Source: UBA5195 sp034432755
Lineage (GTDB): Bacteria > Chloroflexota > Anaerolineae > Anaerolineales > Villigracilaceae
Direction of reading: 5' to 3'
DNA: 64,000 nucleotides
NCBI GenBank assembly: GCA_034432755.1
Contig: DAOUBQ010000050.1
Span: 1 to 64,000, forward strand
Below the pieces are notes generated by a model. It made no database searches, was not told the DNA's origin, and worked only from the letters and a program-made list of their open reading frames with translations. Position numbers and translations under genes: made by a program. Of this stretch, positions 49,680 through 57,854 are shown piece after piece; position 1 is the stretch's first letter; each line of letters opens with the position of its first letter.

Positions 49680-49710
49680 GGGAAAGGCCTGCACAATCAG
49701 CGCCTTTCCC
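49680..49710 (+). terminator. Weak terminator-like hairpin
   Basis: GGGAAAGGC and GCCTTTCCC form a 9-bp stem 15 bases after the stop at 49665, but only CTGTGTG follows, with no clear T-run. Confidence 0.4.
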
Positions 49711-49778
49711 CTGTGTGTCCACCGTCTCGTTCATGTTTAGACTTTTTCACGCAAATGACGGGAGAGCCTGATTTGGAT

Positions 49779-50030
49779 ATGCCTTTCTACTGCTACCTCC
49801 TCGAATGCGCCGACGGCACGTTTTACACCGGCTGGACCACCGACCCCGCCCGCCGCGAACGCGAACACAACGCCGGGAACGGCGCGCGCTACACCCGCAA
49901 CCGTCGCCCAGTGCGCATGGTATATGTGGAGCAATTGCCCGATAAAATCTCGGCCCTCAAGCGCGAACTGGCAATCAAACGCCTGCCCCGCAAAAAGAAA
50001 CAGGACTTGATTCATGGAGCGCGAGTGTAA
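49779..50030 (+). CDS. GIY-YIG domain protein (UPF0213 family)
   Basis: This 83-residue protein is a single GIY-YIG fold: YCYLLECADGTFYTGWTTD, RREREHNAG, ARYTRNRRPVRMVY, then SALKRELAIKRLPRKKK. Relatives are small predicted endonucleases of unknown role. The start at 49779 matches the family; an upstream in-frame ATG at 49755 is possible. The next gene begins nine bases after the stop. Confidence 0.88.
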   Translation: MPFYCYLLECADGTFYTGWTTDPARREREHNAGNGARYTRNRRPVRMVYVEQLPDKISALKRELAIKRLPRKKKQDLIHGARV

Positions 50031-50039
50031 TCTCGTATT

Positions 50040-52505
50040 ATGAATGAAGACCCCGGCATGGACGCGCATATTTACCTCGCCTTTCGCTTTCACGGCAACT
50101 TCTACCACTCCTACCGGGGCGATACGCCCGACGAACTGGGCTTTGGCAAAGACATTCGCATCATCCGCCACATCCTGCGCACCCTCGACGACCTGAACGC
50201 GCGTGGCATCCCGGTTTGCGGAACGTGGGACTTTGAAAATCTCTTCTCGCTGCAAGAAATGATGCCCGTCCATGGCCCCGACCTCATCGAGGCCATGCAG
50301 CGCCGGGCGCGCTCGGGGCGTGACGAATTTCAACTCATGTCCTACAATAACGGCCTCATCAGCGCGCACACCGCCCACGAGTTCGAGGCCGCCGTGAAGC
50401 GCGGCATCAGCAACCCCGCTGGCTCGGGTCTGCGCGACCTGTTCGGCGAGGCCTTTTACCCGATGGTCAGGCCGCAGGAAATGCTCTTCACGCCCATCCA
50501 CCTACAACTCTACCCAGCCTGCGGCATCCACGCCATCAGCCTGTTCTACTCGGCCCTGCCCTTCAACGGCTTCAGCAACTTCATTCCCCCGCTCTCACTT
50601 TCAGAACGCTACAACCCGCTCACGCTCGCCTACCCCGGCATCGAACAGACGATGAGCCTGTTGCCCTGCTACAACACCGGCGACCTGGCCGACCACCTCA
50701 CCCTGCGCCGCTGGGTAAAGCAAATGCGCCGCGCCCAATTGAAACTGGGCGAGCCGCAAGACCTGCTGCTCTTGATAGACATGGACGCCGACGATGAATT
50801 TTGGTTCGGGTTCGACATTCCGCTTCTGAAAGGCCACTTCTCCACCGCCAGCGGCCTGCAAGGGCTGGTGGAAAACGTGGCCGACCTCGATTACGTCCGC
50901 TTCACCACGCCGGGCCGCTATCTCGACTCGCACCCGCCGCGCAAGACCATCGTCATCGGGCAGGATACCGCCGACGGCAGTTTCGATGGCATGTCGAGTT
51001 GGGCGGAAAAATGGTCAAACCATCAACTGTGGACTCTGCTCGACCGCGCCCGCCTGCTCGAATTGCAAACCCGCCGCCTGGCCGAAAGCGGCCTGACCGC
51101 TTCGATGGACAGATTACTGGCTGAATCCTTTGAAACCCGGCTGAAACTGCTCTCCACCACCCATTTTGGCATGTCGGCCCCGGTTATGAACCTCACCCGC
51201 GAAAGAATTGCTTTTCAACTGGCCAAGCGCGCCGTTGAGACCGCCGCCGAAGCCTTTCAGCAAGCCCGCGCATCTGTCCCCGCTGGAAATTTCAGCCTGC
51301 TCGATTATCCGCGCGGCGTTTCGACGGATTTGATTCACTCCCCGGCGCGGCCCTCGGCTGGGTTATTGCGCCTGCCCCTGGGCAATTCGGCCCCTGCAAC
51401 ATTTTCCCTGCGCGATTCGGATGGCAACCCCATCCCCTCGGCGGTGTTCGCGCGCGAATTGTTCTTTGTGGATCAGTTCGCGCCGTCTGAGCAGCGCAAT
51501 TACGTCATAGAATCCGGTCAGCCGCCGCATCCGCCCCAAACTCCAGTGAAAGTGACCAAAAGCGGACTCCAAAACGAGTTTTTGCAACTGACCTTCGACC
51601 GTGATGGTCATCTCGGCAGCGTCCGCGCCGAGGGGGAGGAGTTTGCTGCGGGGCGGTTTCTCTCCAGCGCGGTGACCTACTCTGGGAAAACCTATCAGGT
51701 TCCAGCCTGGGAAGTCCTCGATTCGATAACGGTGGGCGTGGCCGGGTGGATTCGGCAAATGGGCCATCTCACGCTGCCGGGTGGACATCCCGCAAATTAT
51801 GAGCGGGAAATCCTGCTGGCGGCGGGGTTGCCATACATCTACGTCACCATGCGCGTTCAATATCCAGAGACGCCGCATGTTGGGTTTAGCAGGGGCAAGG
51901 CGGCGCGCTTGCAAAGAACCTGGGACAACCGCTGGCGCGAGGTGATGCCTTGCGAGATTCACCCGGCCCTGGCAGGCGACCTGCGGGTGTGGAAGCATAA
52001 TTATTGCGGCCATGTCAGCACTTATCGCCTGGATTATGGGCAATTCTCGAAAAACACCGAATTGGACAGCGTGAACAATCACGTTACGCACGGCTGGGTG
52101 GCGGTTTCGGATGGCGCGCGCGGCTTGTTGGTGGCGCAAACGGCGGGTGTGTTGAGCGGCATGGCCTTTTGCCCGCTGCGCACGCGCCGCGCGCAGGACG
52201 GGCTGCGGGTTTTGATGAACCCGTTTGGCAGTTATTGGGGACGTCAATACCGCTATGGCACAGCCGATACCGGGCTGGGCCATTTCATGGCGGTCAGCAT
52301 GTCGGCTTCGGACCACATCAACCCCTACGCGCCTTCTTACAACGGCCAGGCACAGGAATTTCGCCTGCTGCTTGCGCCTTATGTGGGCGATGCCCCGCCC
52401 GAAAATTTACGCTACAACGCCGAGGCGTTTGCCTATCCCTATATTTTGGAGTCAAGCAGCAATTCGCTTGATTTATACCAGGCGGCGAGCCGCTTGACTC
52501 TATAA
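50040..52505 (+). CDS. Large glycoside-hydrolase-like protein (GH38/57-type fold suspected)
   Basis: This 821-residue cytoplasmic protein (no signal seen) starts with a domain that resembles the (beta/alpha)7 part of GH38/GH57 mannosidases and amylases: YLAFRFHGNFYHSYRG, GTWDFENLFSLQEM, QLMSYNNGLISAHTAHEF. A later helical segment (LSTTHFGMSAPVMN) resembles the mannosidase mid-domain, and the last 300 residues look beta-rich (GGHPANYEREILLAAGLPYIYVTM). The usual Asp nucleophile context is not evident, so family and activity stay uncertain. An MFS transporter follows after nine bases with a good AAGGAG site. Confidence 0.6.
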   Translation: MNEDPGMDAHIYLAFRFHGNFYHSYRGDTPDELGFGKDIRIIRHILRTLDDLNARGIPVCGTWDFENLFSLQEMMPVHGPDLIEAMQRRARSGRDEFQLMSYNNGLISAHTAHEFEAAVKRGISNPAGSGLRDLFGEAFYPMVRPQEMLFTPIHLQLYPACGIHAISLFYSALPFNGFSNFIPPLSLSERYNPLTLAYPGIEQTMSLLPCYNTGDLADHLTLRRWVKQMRRAQLKLGEPQDLLLLIDMDADDEFWFGFDIPLLKGHFSTASGLQGLVENVADLDYVRFTTPGRYLDSHPPRKTIVIGQDTADGSFDGMSSWAEKWSNHQLWTLLDRARLLELQTRRLAESGLTASMDRLLAESFETRLKLLSTTHFGMSAPVMNLTRERIAFQLAKRAVETAAEAFQQARASVPAGNFSLLDYPRGVSTDLIHSPARPSAGLLRLPLGNSAPATFSLRDSDGNPIPSAVFARELFFVDQFAPSEQRNYVIESGQPPHPPQTPVKVTKSGLQNEFLQLTFDRDGHLGSVRAEGEEFAAGRFLSSAVTYSGKTYQVPAWEVLDSITVGVAGWIRQMGHLTLPGGHPANYEREILLAAGLPYIYVTMRVQYPETPHVGFSRGKAARLQRTWDNRWREVMPCEIHPALAGDLRVWKHNYCGHVSTYRLDYGQFSKNTELDSVNNHVTHGWVAVSDGARGLLVAQTAGVLSGMAFCPLRTRRAQDGLRVLMNPFGSYWGRQYRYGTADTGLGHFMAVSMSASDHINPYAPSYNGQAQEFRLLLAPYVGDAPPENLRYNAEAFAYPYILESSSNSLDLYQAASRLTL

Positions 52506-52514
52506 GGAGACCGA

Positions 52515-53930
52515 ATGACCACTCAAACCGCTTCTCCTTCGCTGCGCTGGTACGATTACCTGCCCATCAACATCAACTGGTTCGCCATCACCCTGCGCTC
52601 GCAGGTGCTGGCCGGTCTGGTGGTGCCGTTGCTGGTGCAGGATTTCGTCGGCGAAGCCCAGAAAGGCTCCTACTTCGGCACCATCCGCCTGTGGGGGCTG
52701 ATGGTGGCCTTGCTGGCACAAGCCCTGTTCGGCCTGCTCAGCGACCGCTCGCGGCTGAAATGGGGCCGCCGCCGACCATTTATTTTCGTCGGCGCTACCC
52801 TGGAGTCATTCGTCATTCTCGGCCTGGCCTGGATTGCCGGGTTGGAGGGCCTGACCGGTTACGCCATCCTGTTCACGGCCTATATCGCCTCGATGGTATT
52901 GGCGAATATGTCCCATGCCGCCACGCAAGGCATTATTCCGGATGTGGTGCCGCCGGAGAAGCGCGGGATAGCCTCAGGCCTGAAAATGTTGCTCGAAATC
53001 CCCCTGCCGCTGGTGCTGGTGGGGTTGGTCATTGCGCCAATGGTCAGCCGCGGCAACCTGTTTGCGGCCCTGATTGTGGCGGCGGTTGCGATGTTGGCCT
53101 GCATGGGATTGACCATGTTGGTGCGCGAGAAACGGCTCGAAACGACCCCGCCGACACTCGACTGGAAGCCGTTCCTCAGCCTGGTGATGATGACCGGCAT
53201 CTTCACCGCGATTGTGCTTGGATTGGGCGAAGTGGTCAAACTCTCGATTGCCGCCCTGCCTCAAGCCTCGCACCTGGTCTTTGGCGTAATCGGCGTGACG
53301 GCCATGCTGGTTGCGGTGGTGGTGGGCATCTTTGCCAGTCTGTCGGTACATCTCGACCAGACCGTGCGCCAAAGCCGGGCCTTCATCTGGTTTATTATCT
53401 CGCGCCTGGCCGCGCTGGTGGCAATCAACAACATTTCCTCGTTCCTGCTGTATTTCTTCCAGGAAAAGTTCGACATGCCTGCCAAACAGGCTGTTTCGCT
53501 GGCCGGGCAGATGCCGATGGTGCTGGGCGGGTTCGTCATCCTGTTTGGGCTGGTGGCCGGCTGGCTTTCGGACCGCTTCGACCGCCGACTCTTGACAGCA
53601 TTGGGCGGCTTAATCGGCGCGCTTGGCGTGGCGGTCATGATTTTCGGGCCGAATATCCCGATGATGTACGTCGCGGCGGCCATCATCGGGTTGGCCTATT
53701 CCCTGTTCAACGTGGCCTCGTGGGCGCTGGGGACCGACATTATTCCCAAAGAACGCGCCGGGGAATTCCTGGGCCTGCAAAACCTGGCCGGGGCCGGGGC
53801 CGGCGCGATTGGCGCCTATATTGGCGGGCGGGTGGCCGACCAATCGGGCTACGTCTTGATGATGGGCATGTTCGGCGCCATGTTCCTGCTGGCGGCTGGC
53901 TCGGCGCTGTTTATTAAAGTGGAAAAATAA
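52515..53930 (+). CDS. MFS transporter (sugar-transporter-like)
   Basis: This 471-residue transporter has 12 helices and the MFS loop 2-3 motif LLSDRSRLKWGRRRPFIFVG; a repeat of it, AGWLSDRFDRRLLTALGG, is in the second half. The WGRRRPFI form is typical of glycoside/sucrose-proton symporters. Its tight link to the glycosidase-like gene suggests uptake of an oligosaccharide that the upstream enzyme cuts. A weak hairpin (53932-53957) follows the stop. Confidence 0.88.
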   Translation: MTTQTASPSLRWYDYLPININWFAITLRSQVLAGLVVPLLVQDFVGEAQKGSYFGTIRLWGLMVALLAQALFGLLSDRSRLKWGRRRPFIFVGATLESFVILGLAWIAGLEGLTGYAILFTAYIASMVLANMSHAATQGIIPDVVPPEKRGIASGLKMLLEIPLPLVLVGLVIAPMVSRGNLFAALIVAAVAMLACMGLTMLVREKRLETTPPTLDWKPFLSLVMMTGIFTAIVLGLGEVVKLSIAALPQASHLVFGVIGVTAMLVAVVVGIFASLSVHLDQTVRQSRAFIWFIISRLAALVAINNISSFLLYFFQEKFDMPAKQAVSLAGQMPMVLGGFVILFGLVAGWLSDRFDRRLLTALGGLIGALGVAVMIFGPNIPMMYVAAAIIGLAYSLFNVASWALGTDIIPKERAGEFLGLQNLAGAGAGAIGAYIGGRVADQSGYVLMMGMFGAMFLLAAGSALFIKVEK

Positions 53931-54024
53931 ACGGGCGGCTCACAAAGAGTCGCCCACCGGTGATTTGTCGGATGGTTGAGAACGGCCTTTTTTGCCCATC
54001 GTGAGTGGGCCTGGTTGCGTGGAA

Positions 54025-55410
54025 TTACTTCACTAAATCACTCACGGTCGCATCTATCTCTCGCAGCACCCGTTCTACGGAAACATTCGGAAAAGCCTGA
54101 AACAGATACAGGAATCCGTCGGCCAGTACCTTGTTCGCCAATCCCCAATGCGCTGATGGCGGATACCCAACCGCTTGCGTCAGCAAATTCGCCGCTGCGC
54201 CTTTTTGCGGGTTGGCGGCATAATCACTCTTCAGCCAATCGAGGGCGGCCATGCTGACCGGGAAGAGTCCGCTGGCCCGCGCCAGCCTGGCCTGGTTCTC
54301 CGGCTTCAGCAGCCATTGGAGGAACAGCCAGGCTGCCAGTTCATGCCCGGCATCCGAACGAAAGACCGCCGCATCTAACCCATAAACCGGAACAACCGGC
54401 GTTTCACCGGGGAAAGCCATCACCGTCCACTCATCGGCAGACCCCGCCGCCGAAAACGCGGCTCGCTGGTCGGGCAGGTCGCTCAGGCTGCCGCTGATGA
54501 ACAAGGCCTTGCGCGCCGCCAAATGCTCAAAATTGGTGAGGGTGGAGGGCAGCCAGGCACAGCCCTCGGCCCGCAGTTCCACCAGTTTCTCCAGCGCGGC
54601 GGCATTTTGCTCGCTCTCAAAAGCGTATGCGCCCTCCACAAACACCTGCCCACCCAGGGCGCGTAACCAGCCATAAGGGGTTTGCCAGTTCGATGTCACC
54701 TCCAGCGCCAGGCCGCCAAGGCCGTCATTCGTTGGGTCGGAGTCAGCTTTCCAGGTTGCGTTGGCAGCGCAGGCCTGCTTGCGGAACTGTTCCCAGGTTT
54801 GTGGCGCGGCATTAAAGCCCAGTTCGCGCGCCCAGGTCACATTGTAGAACAGATAACGCCCAGAGCGGATGACCGGCAGGCCATATTGCGCGCCATCCAG
54901 CGAGGATTGCTCCCAAAAAGCGGGCGAGATAGCCTCGCGTGCCACGCCAAACTCGGCGTGGGCGGCGTAGGGGGTCAGGTCGAGCAGCGATTCGCGCCAG
55001 CCAAGCAGTTGTTCGGGCAGGGCCAGCACAACATCGGGCTGCGAATCGCTCTCCAGCGAAGCGGTAACCGCCCCAGCCAGGAGATTCAAATTCGGGTAGG
55101 AAACGAGGGAGATGTTTACGCCCCACGGGTTGCTCTCGTTAAAATTGGCGGTCAACTGCCCCAGGCCGGGGACATCCCCGCTGACCCAGGCTTCCATTTC
55201 GAGACCTTTGACCACATCCGGGCTGAGTTGCAGCCCTGGCGTGGGACTAGGGGAGAGGGTGCGAGTCGGCGCGGGCGTGGCGGTGGGCTGCTTGGAGGCA
55301 GATTCTGTGGTCGGCGTAGAATCAGGCAGACGGGTAATGAGCGTTATCTCAGGAGAACAGGCGCCAAACAACAGAGCCGCGATGATGAAGATGGGCAGGA
55401 GGCGTTGCAT
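54025..55410 (-). CDS. Extracellular solute-binding lipoprotein (family 1-like)
   Basis: This 461-residue protein has a lipoprotein signal (LLFGAC, Cys18), a Thr/Pro/Ser-rich linker (about 28-60), and a periplasmic-binding fold of the sugar type: QPDVVLALPEQLLGW, LDGAQYGLPVIRSGRYLFYN, TWEQFRKQACAA and AAWLFLQWLLKPENQARLA. Family members feed ABC sugar importers, but no permease or ATPase genes are adjacent. It begins nine bases after the site-2 protease stop. Orphan use or a distant partner is likely. Confidence 0.85.
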   Translation of the reverse strand: MQRLLPIFIIAALLFGACSPEITLITRLPDSTPTTESASKQPTATPAPTRTLSPSPTPGLQLSPDVVKGLEMEAWVSGDVPGLGQLTANFNESNPWGVNISLVSYPNLNLLAGAVTASLESDSQPDVVLALPEQLLGWRESLLDLTPYAAHAEFGVAREAISPAFWEQSSLDGAQYGLPVIRSGRYLFYNVTWARELGFNAAPQTWEQFRKQACAANATWKADSDPTNDGLGGLALEVTSNWQTPYGWLRALGGQVFVEGAYAFESEQNAAALEKLVELRAEGCAWLPSTLTNFEHLAARKALFISGSLSDLPDQRAAFSAAGSADEWTVMAFPGETPVVPVYGLDAAVFRSDAGHELAAWLFLQWLLKPENQARLARASGLFPVSMAALDWLKSDYAANPQKGAAANLLTQAVGYPPSAHWGLANKVLADGFLYLFQAFPNVSVERVLREIDATVSDLVK

Positions 55411-55418
55411 GGGTCAGT

Positions 55419-56597
55419 TTATCCCAACAAAATCATCGGAACAGGCGTAAAGACGAGTAAAAAGATGAATATCATGACCCAGGCCAGGGCGCGCCGCGGG
55501 GCATCTAACTCGGTAATCTGGTCGAGCGGTTCGGCAGATTGACGCCCAAATAGGAACAGCAAAAAGACCCACAGCCACCAGCCGCTCCAAAACAGGCCCA
55601 AAATACCCATCAAGACGATGATGACCGGAAATGCGTAGCGTAATTTCTTGCCAAACAGGGTGTAAAGGATATGCCCGCCATCCAGTTGTCCAACGGGCAG
55701 CAGGTTGAGGGCGGTCACCAAAATTCCCGCCCAGCCCGCCAGCGCCACCGGGGAGATGAATACATCCACCCCGCCATAGGGCGCGGGGGTGCCGGTAAAA
55801 AAGTAGCGCAGCCAATATAATACTGGCGGCAGGCTGCCGTAAGTGGCTGGTTCTGGCAGCAGTCGCCCAAAGACGACGAATTTGGCCAGGAGATATAAGA
55901 TAGAGTTGCCCTCAATGAAACTGCCGGCGCCCGCCTGCACTGGCCCCAAAGTGGAAATGGACAGGCCATAGAGCAGCACCGGAATGGCAACCACCAACCC
56001 AGCCAACGGCCCGGCGACCCCCACATCAAACAGAATGCGTTTGTTGCGCGGCAATTCCTTCCACACAATGACAGCGCCCAGCGTGCCGAGAATGGAAAAC
56101 GGCATGGGGATGAAATAGGGCAGGGTGGCGGCGGTCTTGTGGCGGCGCGCGGCCAGGTAATGCCCAAATTCGTGCGCCAGCAAAATGGAGAGCAGGCTAA
56201 GGGCAAACGGCCAGCCAGTCAGGATGTTGCGCAGCAGGAACAGGAGCAAGCCAAGCGTGTCATCGGGCGGGGTTTCCTGAACATCTACGCCCATCAGCAT
56301 GACGCTGAAGACGGTCAGGACAAACAGGAGGAGATTGATGTTGATATTCGACTTTTTCGGCGCAGGCAGGCTGCGGACAAGGTAAATGACCTGTTGCCCA
56401 TCTTTTTCCTTGCGGAAGAGCGGGGTCAATCCGTAGGGCTGCAAGCGCTCTGAGAGTTGGTCGAAGGCTTCTATCGAATCGACAAACAATTTGCCGCGAA
56501 AGCGGTACAAGTAGTCTTGTTCACCCATCGTCACATCTTGAATATGAAAGACGCGCGAGACGATGGCGGTGAGTATTTCGGGTTCGGGGAGGGACAT
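55419..56597 (-). CDS. Site-2 protease, M50 family (EGY-like)
   Basis: This 392-residue intramembrane metalloprotease has a soluble N-terminal domain (about 1-80, ILTAIVSRVFHIQDVTM ... YRFRGKL), then six or more helices. The zinc site is HEFGH (His142, Glu143, His146) and the third ligand is in NLLPVGQLDGGH. It cuts membrane-anchored regulators such as anti-sigma factors. The N-terminal domain matches EGY-type plant and bacterial proteases. Its start lies two bases after the same 16-base repeat that precedes dnaG. The solute-binding lipoprotein gene follows. Confidence 0.9.
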   Translation of the reverse strand: MSLPEPEILTAIVSRVFHIQDVTMGEQDYLYRFRGKLFVDSIEAFDQLSERLQPYGLTPLFRKEKDGQQVIYLVRSLPAPKKSNININLLLFVLTVFSVMLMGVDVQETPPDDTLGLLLFLLRNILTGWPFALSLLSILLAHEFGHYLAARRHKTAATLPYFIPMPFSILGTLGAVIVWKELPRNKRILFDVGVAGPLAGLVVAIPVLLYGLSISTLGPVQAGAGSFIEGNSILYLLAKFVVFGRLLPEPATYGSLPPVLYWLRYFFTGTPAPYGGVDVFISPVALAGWAGILVTALNLLPVGQLDGGHILYTLFGKKLRYAFPVIIVLMGILGLFWSGWWLWVFLLFLFGRQSAEPLDQITELDAPRRALAWVMIFIFLLVFTPVPMILLG

Positions 56598-56599
56598 GA

Positions 56600-56622
56600 C
56601 AGTATCCAGTAATCAGAAATCA
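56600..56622 (-). repeat. ACTGATTACTGG-type micro-repeat before site-2 protease
   Basis: On the minus strand TGATTACTGGATACTG (56600-56615) ends two bases before the ATG at 56597, the same arrangement as before dnaG. Confidence 0.8.
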
Positions 56623-56657
56623 GGGAGCAGTGAGCAATATATTCGCCAATCCATGAG

Positions 56658-56751
56658 CGGGAGTGCATGGGAGTCGAACCCACCCTGGAACGCAACACGC
56701 CCCAACAACGGTTTTGAAGACCGCGAAGCCCACCGGGACTTATGCACTCCC
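56658..56751 (-). tRNA. selC: tRNA-Sec (anticodon UCA)
   Basis: The minus strand gives a 94-base tRNA with an 8-bp acceptor stem (GGGAGTGC/GCACTCCC), a seven-base anticodon loop CTTCAAA with anticodon UCA, a long variable arm and a TTCGA T-loop. It agrees closely with bacterial selenocysteine tRNA. The 3' CCA is not encoded. It lies alone between the site-2 protease and ATPase genes. It implies a Sec insertion system (SelA, SelB, SelD) elsewhere in the genome. Confidence 0.94.
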
Positions 56752-56849
56752 AGCGGCAAGGATACACGAGGCGGGCGGGATTGGCAAGTGATTTCCGATT
56801 TTTAATTTTCGATTGGGGAATTTGCCTATCGTGGAGTTCAACCGCTGTA

Positions 56850-57635
56850 TTACTCTGCCATGCCGGGCAGCCAAAATGCCAACCAGCGTGATTTCTCACG
56901 AATACAGAATTGGAAGCCGGGGAACAGCCCTTTGAGCGGCGCGCCAGGGATGGGCGTCAGTTCCTCGCCGGTGGCGGGATGGGTGATACGCCCGTAAATG
57001 CGCACCCGAAAATGCGCCAGCCAATCGGGCAATTTCATGGCCCGGCTGGAGTTGACGGCAACAACCGGCCAGATGTAGGCCGAAGGGCCGTGCAAGAGCA
57101 GGTAACGCAGGTTGTTCTGGGTCGCTTCATCCATGCCCAAAACGGAGTCCAGGCCATCGAACAAGAGGATGACCGGGGTGGTATCCTGGCGGGCCTGCGC
57201 CCGACAGGCCAGGTCGAACAGGAGCGTTTGGGCGCTGCGCTCATGCGAAGGCCAAATTCCTGCCAGGTGTTCAACTTGCTCAAAGCGGCTCCACTCATCC
57301 GGGTAGGCGGTCAACACCGCAAAATGCAAACCGCCGGGGCGATTGAGTTGTGAAGCCGCCCATAGCATGGCCTTCAAAAAGGCCGTCTTACCGCTACCCC
57401 GGTCGCCCGTCACCAAGATGGGCCCTGGGCGCGGGTCGCGCAGGTGCAGCAAGAGCGGCAGGCCATCCCCGGCAATGCCAAACAGGATGGCGTTGCCAGG
57501 GATGCGGCCAACCGCATCCAGCGCGTCAGACAACCCAGGGAAGAGCGGTGTTCCTGGGGCCGGAGCCTGGCCGAGTTCGGCCTGCACTTCTCGCAGCGCG
57601 TTGAGCATCAAGACATACTGGTAATTTTCAGGCAT
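56850..57635 (-). CDS. P-loop ATPase, unknown function (FtsK/HerA-like)
   Basis: This 261-residue protein has Walker A GDRGSGKT at 77-84 and Walker B VILLFDGLDSVLG near 165. PILVTGDRGSGKTAFLKAMLWAAS and the lack of added sensor domains recall FtsK/SpoIIIE-like single-domain ATPases, but no DNA-binding part is seen. The ends are variable. It stands alone and diverges from the large sensor kinase gene at 57855. Function unknown. Confidence 0.7.
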   Translation of the reverse strand: MPENYQYVLMLNALREVQAELGQAPAPGTPLFPGLSDALDAVGRIPGNAILFGIAGDGLPLLLHLRDPRPGPILVTGDRGSGKTAFLKAMLWAASQLNRPGGLHFAVLTAYPDEWSRFEQVEHLAGIWPSHERSAQTLLFDLACRAQARQDTTPVILLFDGLDSVLGMDEATQNNLRYLLLHGPSAYIWPVVAVNSSRAMKLPDWLAHFRVRIYGRITHPATGEELTPIPGAPLKGLFPGFQFCIREKSRWLAFWLPGMAE

Positions 57636-57778
57636 GGCACACCTACTCAGAACTCATGTTCTAATTATACATCCGTTTTGTGTGCCTGCAATCCGCCTTC
57701 ATTGCAAAAAGGTTGCATGGAAAGTTTCGGTTGCAATTTGTTATTTCATCGAAACATGAGTCTTTACATCGAACAGGA

Positions 57779-57784
57779 TATAAT
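57779..57784 (+). promoter_or_regulatory. -10 box before the LacI-sensor kinase
   Basis: A perfect TATAAT lies 70 bases before the ATG at 57855. No good -35 box is seen. The region also contains runs of CATT and GGTTGCAA-type sequence but no gene. Confidence 0.4.
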
Positions 57785-57854
57785 AGGCGTATCCATTCAT
57801 TTGCCTGATGGCCGGTTAGGTTTTAGTGGCAATGTAAAATAGTAAAGGTGAACT

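Noticed and set aside
52691..53917. 408-residue frame overlapping the MFS gene on the same strand
   Set aside because: It lies in another frame of a well-conserved transporter, is rich in Arg/Gly/Ala and lacks membrane segments or any family match.
56563..56805. 80-residue plus-strand frame across 56563-56805
   Set aside because: It spans the tRNA-Sec gene and is antisense to it.
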